Assembly: GCF_009858245.1 (NCBI RefSeq)
Contig: NZ_VMSB01000001.1
Coordinates: 2,232,001-2,296,000 of the forward strand
Length of the DNA: 64,000 bases
Origin: Ornithinibacter aureus
GTDB taxonomy: Bacteria > Actinomycetota > Actinomycetes > Actinomycetales > Dermatophilaceae
Direction: 5' to 3'
Part shown: piece by piece, positions 8,065 through 17,425 of the stretch
Layout of the letters: each line of letters starts with the position of its first letter
Numbering within the stretch: the first letter of the stretch is position 1
Notes under the pieces: model-generated
What the model was told of the DNA's origin: nothing
The model's input: the letters and a program-made list of their open reading frames with translations, nothing else
Database searches by the model: none
Program-made: the position numbers and the translations under genes

Positions 8065-11000
8065 GAGGGGCGACCCGCACGCCCGTGCTCGGCGCGCTCG
8101 GCGTGGTACTCCTCGATGGTCAGCGTCTGGAGGCGGGACCGCTGCCCCGTGCGGTTCTCGACGAACCCGACGGCGCTGACGTAGGGCTCGATGACATGGA
8201 CCTTCTGCAGAGGCGTCACCACGAGCAGTTGCAGGCCCAGCTTGGCGAACAGGTCCAGGGCATAGCGGGTGGAGGCGTCCGAGCCACGGCCGAAGGCCTC
8301 GTCGATGACGGCGAACCGGAAGTCCCGGGACTTGGGCACACCCCACTCCAGCCCGAACTGGTAGGCCAACGACGCCGCGAGGATCGTGTAGGCGAGCTTC
8401 TCCTTCTGCCCACCGGACTTGCCGTCGGAGTCGGTGTAGTGCTCGCGCTCCACCTGGCTGTCGGCCTCACGTTCGGAGGCCGCGAACACGAACCAGTTGC
8501 GCACGTCTGTGACCAGGTCGGTCCAGCGCTTGTCTGCCTCGGTGAACCCCTCGCGTCCGCGAAATCGCCCGATGATCGCCTGGACCCGGCGAAAGCGCTC
8601 TTCGGAGTACTGGTCGTCGGTGCTCAGCGCATCATCGGTGCAGGCCCGCAGATCGTCACGGAAGGCCCGCACCTCGTGGTTGGTGCTCGGTTCGGTGAGC
8701 AGTCGGATGCGGGTGCCGGGGCTGTAGTCGATCGCGGAGAGCGACTCGTTGATGGTATCGATGCGCGAGCGGATCGTCTGCGCCGACTGGTCGAGCCAGG
8801 CCTGGAAGCCGGCGATGTCGTTGATCGTGTTCGTGTTGAGCTGCCGCTTGAACTCGGCCTCGAAGCGGGGCAGGTCATCACCGGTGATCCGGTCGCGCAG
8901 CGCGCGGTACTCGGCGGCCGCGAGCACGTCGGCGCCGAGTTCGGTGGTGTCGCTGGGCCAGGCCTGACGGAACGCGGCAATGCGTTTGGCGGCCCGCTCA
9001 CGCGCCGCTGACTGCTTCTCCTGGTGGGACTGGATGGACGCAGAGAACTCACGTTGGAGATCGCGTTCGGCCAGTGAGCAGGCCTCCAGGGTCGCCGGAG
9101 CGTCATGTCGACTCTCAAGCAGTTCGTATGCCGTTCGCAGGCCGGCGAGCTGGTCGGTCGCCACTGCATCGAGGTCTGCCTCGGCGAACCGTTGCTGATC
9201 GGCGTTCCTGCGGTGCTCACCCTTGAGGGCGCCAACCTTCTCGGTGAGGTCGGTGACCACGGCGCCCTGAGCGGCGCGCGCACGCTCGACCTCGGCGAGC
9301 CGAGCGTGCAGCGCCTCGACCTCGGCGTTGCCGCGCTGGAGCACGTCGCGCTCGCGCGCGAGCTCGTCGATGCGCTGGGCGGCGGAGCGCCAGTCGACGA
9401 GCGACCAGCTTGATACGGCCAGGACCTGTGCGACGCTGGCGGCCTCGGCATCGTGTCGATCGGTGTCGACCTTGGCCGCGTCCAAGGCGTCACGGGCGGC
9501 GGTCAACTGGGCCTGCACGGTGGCACCGCGTTCGATGAGGGCGTCGACCTTGTCGGCGTTGGACCAGCCGAGGACCCACCGCGTGCGGTCCTCGAGCGCG
9601 AACCGGTCGTCCTTCTCGTGACGGCGGTCCGTCTTTACCTGCCCGAGGAGGGTCACCGCCTTGCGGTGCTCACGCAACTCGTCGACGTGGTGCACCCGTG
9701 CGTGGTCGGCCCGCGATCGCAGTTCAGCGGTGAGCCAGGCGGCGTGCGGTCCCTCCCGGATCTCAAGCACCTGCGCCAAGGTGTTGTCCTCCACGGCCAC
9801 GGACGGTCGCCGGTTCACGACGTCGCTCGCGCGGTAGTAGACGAACCTGGCACCGAGGTGATGCTCGTCAACCCATCGGGACGCAGCGGCATACAGCTCA
9901 CTGGGGACGAGAACCGACAGGGCGAACCCTCGAAGGACGCGCTCGGCTGCCCCACGCCACTGCCCCTGATCAGCTCGGACCTGAACGAGTTCGCCCACGA
10001 ACGGCAAGCTGGCGACATCAACACCGAGCGCACTCGCGAGGCGATCCCGCACCTTCAGGCTGGCGGAGTCGATGTTGCTGGCGCGACCCCGCAGCGAAGC
10101 GATCTCCGCCTGAAGCGTGGAGCTCTCGCGTTCGGCATCTCGAACGGCGATGCTCGCGTCCGTCCGCCGCTGGTGGCCGGACTCACGTTGGGCGACCAGC
10201 ACGTCGCCGCGAGCACGCGCAGCCGCCTGCGCGTGCTCGAACGACCCCTCGTCGTCGACCGGCGGAATGTCGAGGACGCTCAGGTGATGGTTCAGCTGGT
10301 CGGCTCGGGACCGACACTCGTCGCGACGGACGGCAGCGGCGGCCGACTCGACCTCGATGGCACCAAGCCGCCCACCCGCGATCCCCTCACGGGCCCGCAC
10401 CAGTCCAGCGTGTTCGTCGCTCAGCTCGTCCTGCCGCCGCTGAGCCCGGACCAGCGCGTCGTCGAGGTCGCGACGGCCCTGCTCGAGGCGCACCTGCTCC
10501 TCACCGAGCAGGCGCAGCCGGTGCTCGGCTGCCCACACGGGTAGGGCGTCCAGGGCGTGGCGCGCCTCGGTGATGGCCTGCCCCCGCGCGTCGAAGTCGT
10601 CGCAGGCAACCACGATGGGCTCGAGCTGCTCGAGCTGGTCGCGAGCCTTGCGCACGGCATCGTGCGCCCGGGTCAGGTCCTCGAAGTGCTGGACGAGGGC
10701 GGCGATGCGTGTGCCGGCGACGGCTGGCTCGAGCATGTGATGACGAACGAAGTCGGTGAGGTTGCCGACCGACTTCATCGAGATGGTCTGGTGGAAGAGC
10801 TCGAGCGCCTGCTCGGACCGGATGCCGAGCAGCCGCCGCAGCCGCGTGCCGTAGTCGGGGTAGTGGTCGTGCACCGACGCCCCGCGGGTGCGCAACCGTC
10901 GCTTGAGGTCTGCCGGGTCGGTGCCGAACTCGGTGAAGTCGGCCACGATCGACAGGTCGTCCTCGGCGGTGACGAAGAACCGGCGAGGTTGGCTCTCACT

Positions 11001-11441
11001 TGTGCCCGGCATCCAGAAGACCTGGGCGAGGGTGACGTCCTGCTCGTACCCCTCGTTGCGGAACACCCCGAGGATCACGGAGTAACTGCTCTGGTCGCGC
11101 AACCCGACCGCCCGCGAGGCACCGGTTGATTCGACCCGCTCGGACTTGTAGTGGCCAAGGACGTAGGTGCGCAGTGAGCGTTCGCGGGTCTCTGCCCCGG
11201 CTGCCTTGTTGTAGCTGATCCGGTTGGCCGGGAGCAGGAGCGTGGTCACCGCGTCGACGAGGGTGGACTTACCGGAGCCGATGTCGCCCGTGACCAGGGT
11301 GTTGTCACCGGACAGCTGGAGCACCTCGCACCGACCGTCGAAGGTGCCCCAATTCAAGAGCTCGAGGCGGTGCAGGCGGTAGCCTGGCCGGACCCCGGTG
11401 CCGAGGTCGACCTCGAGGGCGGAGAACAGGGCGTCGGTCAT
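8061..11441 (-). CDS. jetC: Wadjet subunit JetC, SMC/MukB-like ATPase
   Basis: An 1126-residue SMC-like protein. Walker A GDIGSGKSTLVDAV lies near residue 45. Long coiled-coil stretches rich in E, R, A and Q fill the middle, with a hinge-like globular part near residues 480-640 (FVGELVQVRADQ). The C-terminal head has SGGQKEKLAYTILAASLAY and the Walker B FAVIDEAFGRGSDAS. It dimerises and extrudes DNA loops with JetA and JetB. It overlaps both neighbours by four bases, which fixes the gene order jetABCD and suggests coupled translation. Length and motif order are normal. Confidence 0.93.
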   Translation of the reverse strand: MTDALFSALEVDLGTGVRPGYRLHRLELLNWGTFDGRCEVLQLSGDNTLVTGDIGSGKSTLVDAVTTLLLPANRISYNKAAGAETRERSLRTYVLGHYKSERVESTGASRAVGLRDQSSYSVILGVFRNEGYEQDVTLAQVFWMPGTSESQPRRFFVTAEDDLSIVADFTEFGTDPADLKRRLRTRGASVHDHYPDYGTRLRRLLGIRSEQALELFHQTISMKSVGNLTDFVRHHMLEPAVAGTRIAALVQHFEDLTRAHDAVRKARDQLEQLEPIVVACDDFDARGQAITEARHALDALPVWAAEHRLRLLGEEQVRLEQGRRDLDDALVRAQRRQDELSDEHAGLVRAREGIAGGRLGAIEVESAAAAVRRDECRSRADQLNHHLSVLDIPPVDDEGSFEHAQAAARARGDVLVAQRESGHQRRTDASIAVRDAERESSTLQAEIASLRGRASNIDSASLKVRDRLASALGVDVASLPFVGELVQVRADQGQWRGAAERVLRGFALSVLVPSELYAAASRWVDEHHLGARFVYYRASDVVNRRPSVAVEDNTLAQVLEIREGPHAAWLTAELRSRADHARVHHVDELREHRKAVTLLGQVKTDRRHEKDDRFALEDRTRWVLGWSNADKVDALIERGATVQAQLTAARDALDAAKVDTDRHDAEAASVAQVLAVSSWSLVDWRSAAQRIDELARERDVLQRGNAEVEALHARLAEVERARAAQGAVVTDLTEKVGALKGEHRRNADQQRFAEADLDAVATDQLAGLRTAYELLESRHDAPATLEACSLAERDLQREFSASIQSHQEKQSAARERAAKRIAAFRQAWPSDTTELGADVLAAAEYRALRDRITGDDLPRFEAEFKRQLNTNTINDIAGFQAWLDQSAQTIRSRIDTINESLSAIDYSPGTRIRLLTEPSTNHEVRAFRDDLRACTDDALSTDDQYSEERFRRVQAIIGRFRGREGFTEADKRWTDLVTDVRNWFVFAASEREADSQVEREHYTDSDGKSGGQKEKLAYTILAASLAYQFGLEWGVPKSRDFRFAVIDEAFGRGSDASTRYALDLFAKLGLQLLVVTPLQKVHVIEPYVSAVGFVENRTGQRSRLQTLTIEEYHAERAEHGRAGRPS

Positions 11442-12115
11442 GACTCGCCCCCGCTGCCACTGCCCGTGCCCGCACCGGAGGTGTCGGTGCCCCCGGTGCC
11501 TCCCCCGGGGCCTCCCCCGGTGTCGGCCGCGAGCGCGGCGTACTCGGCCAGTCGGGCGTCGAACTCACCGAGCCACTGGGCGTCGACAAACGCCTTGAGG
11601 ATGCGGCGCACCTCGTAGGCGCCCATCGGGCCCGGCAGCTGTCGCAGGAAGCCCAGCTCGACGACTTTGCGGATGGAACGGTCCACCTCGTCGACGAGCT
11701 TGGTCTCGTTGGTGCTCGCGGGCCGGAACGTGCGCAGCTCGTCGACGAGCCGGTCGCGGGACACCACGAGCCGGCCCTCGCCGGCGCCGGCATCGAACTC
11801 GGCCAGCGCCTTGCGCAGCACGGCGAGCATCAGGCTCACGGGGAAGGACAGTCGGTGTCGCGGCACAAGACGGGGAAGCGGGTTGTCCGGGTCCTCGGGC
11901 TTGGAGCGCAGGTACGCGTACCCCTCCGCCTCGTCGATGACCAGGTCGAGGCCGAGCACGGCGACGTGGTCGCGCAACGGGTTCTGCAACCGCACGACGT
12001 CAAGCCAGATCCGCTCCGCGTGATCGCGGTCGACGACGCCGCGCATGAGGGCGACCGCCGCCGCCGTGAGTGGGGGCAGCCCGCTGCTGCGCAGGTCAGG
12101 GGATGCCGTGCTCAC
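11438..12115 (-). CDS. jetB: Wadjet subunit JetB, DUF4194 (MukE-like)
   Basis: A 225-residue winged-helix-type protein corresponding to DUF4194. Recognisable parts are LQNPLRDHVAVLGLDLVIDEAEGYAYL, RLSFPVSLMLAVLRKAL and LVDEVDRSIRKVVELGFLRQL. In Wadjet it is the KiteE-like (MukE) subunit that joins JetA to the ATPase heads. The C-terminal 30 residues are a Gly/Thr-rich low-complexity tail (GGGPGGGTGG). It overlaps jetC by four bases downstream and jetA by four bases upstream. Confidence 0.88.
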   Translation of the reverse strand: MSTASPDLRSSGLPPLTAAAVALMRGVVDRDHAERIWLDVVRLQNPLRDHVAVLGLDLVIDEAEGYAYLRSKPEDPDNPLPRLVPRHRLSFPVSLMLAVLRKALAEFDAGAGEGRLVVSRDRLVDELRTFRPASTNETKLVDEVDRSIRKVVELGFLRQLPGPMGAYEVRRILKAFVDAQWLGEFDARLAEYAALAADTGGGPGGGTGGTDTSGAGTGSGSGGES

Positions 12116-13656
12116 GCGAGCATCCCACCACGAGTCGCGTCGCGGCGCACGAACAGGACACGCGGCATCCGGACCAGTCTCTCGCCACCCCCGGACGACG
12201 CCGAGCCGGACGGCTCGCTGACGAGGACGGCATCCTCGACGTCGGTGTCGATGACGAGCTCGAAGTCGTCCTCGACGAGACCGAGGTAGCCCACGAGCTC
12301 GGCAACGCCGTGAGTCGCCGGGTGGTCACGCAGCACGGTCAGCAGCGATGCCTGGTCCGTGGAGCTGAGGGCGGTGCGCACCGTCGAGGCCAACCGTGCG
12401 GAGTCGACGTACACCTGCTCGAACAGCGACTGGAGGTCGACGGCGTCATCGGCGTCGACCGCGTCCAGGCGTGACTCGACGCCGGTGAACAGCGGCGGGG
12501 TGTACAGGGGTCGCTCCATCGGCAGCGCGACGGACGGCGAGGTGGCATCGAGCTCGGTGACCAGGTCGCCCATCGAGGCGTCCCGCACGGCCAGGGCAGA
12601 ACGCTCGATGGACCGCAGCAGCTCGACGACCCGACGGTTCTCGAGCCAGACCTTGTCGTCGAGGAAGCGGCGCAGCTGCTCGGAGAGCAGCCGGACCGTC
12701 TGCTGGGTGCGCTCGGCGGCGTCGAGCCAGTCGAAGTGGATGCGGCCCAGACTGCGGTCGACGTCGATGGCATCGAGGTCCACGAGCTGCTGGAGGAGGC
12801 CGGTGAGCTCGTCACGGCGGGCACGCGACAGGAGAAAGTCGTGGAAGGCCTGGAAGCTGCGACCCTGATCGGAGTCGGCGATGGCGTGGCGTTCGCCGAC
12901 GATCTGGTCGAGCAGCTCACCCTTGCCACCCTCCCACGCGGCGATGTCGGCGCGGATGCCGCGGTCAAGGGTGCGGAAGTTCTCCTCCACGGAGCGGAAG
13001 TCGGAGAGCAGCTCGCGGGCGGTGCTGCTGAAGTGCTGGTAGCGGTCGAGCAGGGCGACGGCATCCAGCGGCGGGGACTCGCCGCCGGCCACCTTGGCGA
13101 TCTCGGCGTCGATCGCGTCGCGGCGTCGGCGCAGCTCGGCGAGTCGGGCACCCGGGTCGGGGTCGGCTCCACTGACCATCTCGCGCAGCAGCTCGACGAT
13201 CGTGCTGAGCCGGGACTCGGTGCCGACGAAGGAGCGGGCCCGCAGCCCGGCGACGAACCCATAGGCCCGCTCGACGTCGACCGTGGCGTCGTAGTGGGCC
13301 TCGTCGTGGCCCTCGGGATAGAACTTGCGCAACCAGCCCTGCTCGGGGGATGCCCAGGCATCGACGTAGTCGCGGGCCGAGCGGGGGTAGGTGGGGCGAG
13401 CGGGTGGCGAGGGATCAGCGTCGGGCGACCCGACGGCATCCGGTGCGGTTCGTGGGGAGTTGCCGGCGGTCTGGGCGTTGACGGCGTACAGCAGGTCGTC
13501 GACGCGCGCGATCAGGTCGGACTCGGCGATGCTGCGCACGTTGTCAACGATGAAGATCGTGCCGAGGACGTGGATCGCCAGCGGTGCGGTGTCGGCGCGC
13601 AACAGGCGCCACGCGCGGGAGTTGGCGCGCAGGTACGCAACGGTCTCGAAGTCCAT
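12112..13656 (-). CDS. jetA: Wadjet subunit JetA, DUF3375 (MukF-like kleisin)
   Basis: A 514-residue DUF3375 protein, the kleisin (MukF-like) subunit of the Wadjet complex. MDFETVAYLRANSRAWRLLRA is the family's start and fixes the ATG at 13656; the open frame runs further upstream but without domain sense. DKVWLENRRVVELLRSIE and the LYTPP segment in the middle are typical. It is the first gene of the operon, so the promoter should lie in 13657-13816. All four jet genes are intact, so the system is probably functional. The type I assignment rests on the DUF3375/DUF4194/SbcC-like/DUF2220 set. Confidence 0.88.
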   Translation of the reverse strand: MDFETVAYLRANSRAWRLLRADTAPLAIHVLGTIFIVDNVRSIAESDLIARVDDLLYAVNAQTAGNSPRTAPDAVGSPDADPSPPARPTYPRSARDYVDAWASPEQGWLRKFYPEGHDEAHYDATVDVERAYGFVAGLRARSFVGTESRLSTIVELLREMVSGADPDPGARLAELRRRRDAIDAEIAKVAGGESPPLDAVALLDRYQHFSSTARELLSDFRSVEENFRTLDRGIRADIAAWEGGKGELLDQIVGERHAIADSDQGRSFQAFHDFLLSRARRDELTGLLQQLVDLDAIDVDRSLGRIHFDWLDAAERTQQTVRLLSEQLRRFLDDKVWLENRRVVELLRSIERSALAVRDASMGDLVTELDATSPSVALPMERPLYTPPLFTGVESRLDAVDADDAVDLQSLFEQVYVDSARLASTVRTALSSTDQASLLTVLRDHPATHGVAELVGYLGLVEDDFELVIDTDVEDAVLVSEPSGSASSGGGERLVRMPRVLFVRRDATRGGMLA

Positions 13657-13816
13657 CGGCGCGCTCCTCTCGCTGGCAACCGGGGCGACCCTACGGGATG
13701 GCGGCGACACCGCCGGGCCGGTCGCCCACGTAGCGGTATCCCAATCGGACGATCCTCTGCTGTCTGGTGACGTCGCCCGCCCGAGACTGCGTGAGCGGCT
13801 CCGGACATATGCCCGT

Positions 13817-13957
13817 TCAGTCGTGGTCGCCCACCTCGCGCAGTGCCTCAAACGCAGCACGCTCGCGCGCTCGCCGTGCCCGGAGCTCACCGAAAACATC
13901 TGCCGCCATGAACCGCGTGTGCGTGCCCGTCGGGCGGCGGCGCCTGGTCGCCGTCAT
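13817..13957 (-). CDS. Possible 46-aa ORF, charged
   Basis: A short open frame upstream of jetA encodes a basic start (MTATRRRRP) and an amphipathic helix with FGELRARRARERAAFEALREV. It could be a small regulator or the tail of a lost gene. No domain is recognised and codon evidence at this length is weak. It could equally be chance in GC-rich DNA. Confidence 0.2.
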   Translation of the reverse strand: MTATRRRRPTGTHTRFMAADVFGELRARRARERAAFEALREVGDHD

Positions 13958-14134
13958 GAGATCGGCACCCCTGAGCAACGGCCATCGGGTCGTTGCAGAG
14001 TTTCAGGAAGGCCTGCCCGCGATCTCGTGGAAGCCTGACCCAGCGCACCACTATCGCGACCGACTGCGACCGGTGGTGTAGGTCGGCCTGGCGCAGTTCG
14101 ACGTGGAGGACTCGTCCACCTTCGACCGGGGCGC

Positions 14135-14434
14135 CTGCACGAGGCCTTCCGCGGCCGAATCGTCAACGACGCGGGCGCGGTCATCGATGACCGGCCGTGG
14201 CAACTGACCAGCGCCCACCCGAGGCACCGTGGTGATCACACGAACTGGGCCGCGATGGTGGCGGGTGGTGCGCCACGCTGGCTCGGCAAGGGGTACGGCA
14301 ACGCCACAGCACGCACCCACGGCTCGTGCGTGTTCGGCGCGAGACTGACTCTGGATCCAACCCTCACGCTTGGCCAGATCGAGGCCGTGCTCATGGATGT
14401 CCAACGCCTCGTGGAGGACATGGCGGCGGGATGA
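14135..14434 (+). pseudogene. Degenerate coding remnant, family unknown
   Basis: The plus strand reads a plausible protein tail of about 99 residues (LHEAFRGRIVNDAG, TNWAAMVAGGAPRWLGKGYG, SCVFGARLTLDPT, MDVQRLVEDMAAG, stop) but has no start. Upstream pieces in other frames, such as AEFQEGLPAISWKPD at about 14000 and AQFDVEDSSTFDRG at about 14095, look like parts of the same gene broken by frameshifts. I do not recognise the family. The 13958-14612 interval otherwise holds nothing I can support. Confidence 0.35.
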
Positions 14435-14612
14435 CGTGGTGACCAGGTGGGGCGCTGCATCGGACGCCACGGACAGCGCGGTTGACGGGATGGGTCTCCG
14501 CGAAGCAGACGTCGTCACCGGCGCGTGAGGTGCGCGAGGTTCGACTCGTTCGCTGGCCGGACCAGTCGGAGCGGTTCTAGGTTCGGCCGACGACTGACAC
14601 CGGGTCGGGTGA

Positions 14613-14696
14613 TCAGCTCGCGAGGTAGTTGTCCAGCGCCCTACGGACGATCTCAGATGTGCCCGGGTGGTCACGCTCCGCGCGCTCCTGCACGGC
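14613..14696 (-). pseudogene. C-terminal stump of a ribbon-helix-helix antitoxin
   Basis: Twenty-seven residues ending in a stop read AVQERAERDHPGTSEIVRRA then LDNYLAS. This is the second half of a CopG/ParD-type ribbon-helix-helix domain (S-E-I-V-R-x-A-L-x-x-Y-L). The sequence loses meaning at about 14697, just before the IS1380 transposase remnant, so the insertion or a later deletion removed the N-terminal half. No toxin gene remains beside it. Confidence 0.5.
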
Positions 14697-14748
14697 TGGT
14701 CGGTGACGCGGTGAACAGGCCCACCGCCTCCTGGGTGATGCTCGGCCG

Positions 14749-15595
14749 GTGTTGGTGCGGATGGACTCGGCCTACTACGGCCGCGACGCCGTCCACGCCG
14801 CGATCACCGGCGGCGCGGCCGTGTCCGTCACCGTGCGCCTGGACCCAGCCGTCAAGGCCGCGATCGCCTCCATCAGCGACGACGCGTGGACCACGATCAA
14901 GTACCCGAACGCGATCTTCGACGAGGCCACTGGCACCTGGGTGTCCAAGGCGGAGGTCGCCGAGGTGCCCTACACCGCGTTCACCAGCAGGAGCAAGGCC
15001 GAGCGGGTCACCGGCCGCCTGGTCGTGCGCCGGATCCCCGACGTGCACGCGTCCAGGAAGCAGGCCGCCGGGCAGGGCACCCTGTTCGACCTGTGGCGCT
15101 TCCACGCGTTCTTCACCACCGTGCCCGCCGATCAGCTGGACGCCGTCGCGGCGGACAGCACCCACCGCGGCCACGCGATCATCGAGCAGGTCCACGCCGA
15201 CCTCAAGGCCTCAGCGCTGGCTCACCTGCCGTCCGGGCGGTTTGCCGCGAACAGTGCCTGGCTCGTCCTCGCGGTCATCGCGTTCAACCTCACCCGCGCC
15301 GCCGCCGCCCTCACCGCAGCACCCGAGCTGGTCAGGGCGACCACCGCCACCGTGCGCCGCAAACTGATCCACGTTCCGGCCCGGGTCGCGACCTCGGCCC
15401 GCCGGATCACGCTGCACCTGCCCCAGCACTGGGCCCTGGCAGCAACCCAGGACCCAGCTGTTCGACCGCGTCGCCAAGCCCGCCCGCCACCGCCTCGCCC
15501 TGACCACCTCCGCCGACACCGGCGCCACCCCGAGGAACCCGCCCGGGAGCACCCCGACAGCCAGGTCGGGCGCGCACCCACGCCCCAACCCGACC
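14749..15595 (+). pseudogene. IS1380-family transposase remnant, truncated and frameshifted
   Basis: The C-terminal half of an IS1380-type DDE transposase. VRMDSAYYGRD holds the middle catalytic aspartate. HRGHAIIEQVHADLK holds the last catalytic glutamate, followed by NSAWLVLAVIAFNLTRA. About 170 N-terminal residues, including the first aspartate, are absent. Near 15430 the conserved LPQHWPWQQ reads LPQHWALAATQ because of one extra G, which shifts the remaining 50 residues. The element cannot make active transposase. Its right edge at about 15600 interrupts an FAD-dependent oxidoreductase gene. Confidence 0.75.
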
Positions 15596-15604
15596 CTCAG
15601 CCCG

Positions 15605-15840
15605 AGGACGAGATCACGCTGCGAGACCCAAGCGACCTCCTCGCGACCGCGAGCCAGGAGGACTGCCGGGTCGAGGCCGTCACTGGCGAGGTACCCGTGG
15701 AGGTGCTGGGCGGACCGGTTGCGGTTCTCCCCGGTCTCGATAACGAGGACAGAACGCCGTGCCTGGGCGAGGACGAGGGCAGCGTTGAGCCCCGCCGCCC
15801 CGCCACCGACGACGACCACGTCCCAGATCTCCTCGGCAGC
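15605..15840 (-). pseudogene. N-terminal fragment of a thioredoxin-reductase-like FAD oxidoreductase
   Basis: About 75 residues of a Rossmann FAD domain: WDVVVVGGGAAGLNAALVLA (GxGxxG plus helix), VLVIETGENRN and LHGYLASDGLDP. These are typical of small NAD(P)/FAD-dependent oxidoreductases related to thioredoxin reductase. At about 15605 the similarity stops at the edge of the IS1380 remnant, so the NADPH domain and the CxxC region, if it had one, are gone. The original start would be near 15840. Non-functional. Confidence 0.6.
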
Positions 15841-15989
15841 GTATGCGGTGGATCTCGCCCGCGACCACCGTCACCGCCCGCAGTGGCCGCGAGGAGTCGT
15901 GGTGACCACATCCAGGGATCCGCAGGCCACCATCGGCGCAGCGGCCGACCTAAGGTTTAGTCATCGTCACGAGCGAAACGGGAGTGGAC

Positions 15990-17285
15990 ATGACAGAAGT
16001 GGGCAAGGCCGCGGAGAAGGAGCAGACCGCGCCACACCCGGAGGACCCGCGCAAGCCCGACCAGCTCTCGGAGATCAGCAAGCCCGCGTGGAAGATGACC
16101 CTGAAGAACACGTGGGCGGAGTTCTCCGCGGACAAGTGCACCGACCTGGCCGCGATGCTCACGTACTACTCGGTGCTATCGATCTTCCCGGCGCTGCTCG
16201 CCCTCGTCTCGCTTGTGGGGGTCTTCGGGCAGGGCGACGAAACGGTCAAGGCGATGCTCGACATCGTGCGACAGCTCGGGCAGCCCGACGCCGCGGACAC
16301 CCTCGAGGGCCCGGTGACCGAGATGGTCAACGCGGATCGCGCCGGCATCACGCTCGTCATCGGAATCCTCACCGCGCTGTGGTCGGCTTCCGCCTATGTC
16401 GGCGGGTTCGGGCGGGCGATGAACACGATCTACGAAGTCGACGAAGGCCGACCGGTGTGGAAGCTGCGCCCGATGATGCTCCTCGTGACGACCGTGCTCG
16501 TCGTCGGGGCGGCGCTCGCGCTCCTCGGCCTGGTCATCAGCGGGCCGGTGGCCGAGGCGATCGGCGGGACGATCGGTCTGGGCTCGCAGTCGGTAACGAT
16601 CTGGAACTGGGTCAAGCTGCCCGTCATCCTGGGCATCGTCGTCCTCATGGTCGCGCTGCTCTACTACGCGACGCCCAACGTCAAGCAGCCGAAGTTCCGG
16701 TGGATGAGCATCGGTGCGGCGGTGGCCATCGTCGTCTGGGTCATCGCGTCGATCGCGTTCGCGTTCTATGTGTCCCGCTTCGGGAACTACAACAAGACCT
16801 ATGGGTCCTTGGCGACCGTCGTCATCACCCTGCTGTGGCTGTGGCTCACCAACCTGGCCCTGCTCTTCGGCGCTGAGCTGGACGCCGAACTCGAGCGCTC
16901 CCGGCAGCTGCAGGCCGGCATCAAGGCCGAGCGCACCCTCCAGCTGCCACCGCGGGACACCCGCCAGTCGGAGAGGGCCGAGGAGAAGCTCGAGAAGCGC
17001 GTCGCCGAGGGGCGCGAGCTGCGCATGCAGGCGATCGAGGACGGCGCCACCGGCGCGCCGCCCGAGGGCAAGGGCGGCCACGATCGGTCCCGGCATGAGG
17101 AACCTGACCGCACCCGCCACGACGGGCGGCGGTCCGATGGGACGCGGAAGGAGCACGGGAAGGCCCACGGCTCGAAGGAGTCCGCCGACGAAGACTCCGG
17201 CGAGGCACCGAAGGCCCTCACCCTCGGGGCTCTGGCCGGTGTCGCCGCCCTCGTCATCAAGCGCGCCCTGCGCCGCGGCCGCTGA
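15990..17285 (+). CDS. YihY/BrkB-family membrane protein
   Basis: A 431-residue inner-membrane protein of the YihY/BrkB (formerly putative RNase BN) family. The family start WAEFSADKCTDLAAMLTYYS and about six transmembrane helices fill residues 60-300, with FGRAMNTIYEV and LWLWLTNLALLFGAELDAELE also conserved. A long, charged C-terminal tail (residues 310-410, rich in H, R, E and D) ends in a short hydrophobic segment LGALAGVAALVIKRALRRGR, which is unusual for the family. The ATG at 15990 follows GGGAG by five bases. Transport role unknown; BrkB was linked to serum resistance in Bordetella. Confidence 0.85.
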   Translation: MTEVGKAAEKEQTAPHPEDPRKPDQLSEISKPAWKMTLKNTWAEFSADKCTDLAAMLTYYSVLSIFPALLALVSLVGVFGQGDETVKAMLDIVRQLGQPDAADTLEGPVTEMVNADRAGITLVIGILTALWSASAYVGGFGRAMNTIYEVDEGRPVWKLRPMMLLVTTVLVVGAALALLGLVISGPVAEAIGGTIGLGSQSVTIWNWVKLPVILGIVVLMVALLYYATPNVKQPKFRWMSIGAAVAIVVWVIASIAFAFYVSRFGNYNKTYGSLATVVITLLWLWLTNLALLFGAELDAELERSRQLQAGIKAERTLQLPPRDTRQSERAEEKLEKRVAEGRELRMQAIEDGATGAPPEGKGGHDRSRHEEPDRTRHDGRRSDGTRKEHGKAHGSKESADEDSGEAPKALTLGALAGVAALVIKRALRRGR

Positions 17286-17329
17286 CCTCCCCTCGCCTCC
17301 TCCCCCTCCCCTCCTGGGACGACCCGGGA

Positions 17330-17425
17330 CTGGAGGAACTGGCAGAGCTGGCGCGGGGTGAACTGGCTGCTCGCGAGCTGGAGGATGACCATGGTGATCG
17401 AGAAGACGAGACCGGGGACGCTGAG
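17330..17425 (-). pseudogene. Fragment of a DUF2254 membrane protein
   Basis: On the minus strand a short stretch reads LVFSITMVILQLASSQFTPR followed by QLCQFLQSRVV. The FSIT..LQLASSQF.PR pattern is the hallmark of DUF2254 predicted membrane proteins. Only about 30 residues survive and they run into sequence without sense at both sides. It abuts the PhnB-like fragment on the other strand, which marks a deletion junction at about 17425. Confidence 0.5.

Noticed and set aside
12736-13770. 344-aa plus-strand open frame over jetA
   Set aside because: Shadow of the DUF3375 gene; no domain sense and no start context.
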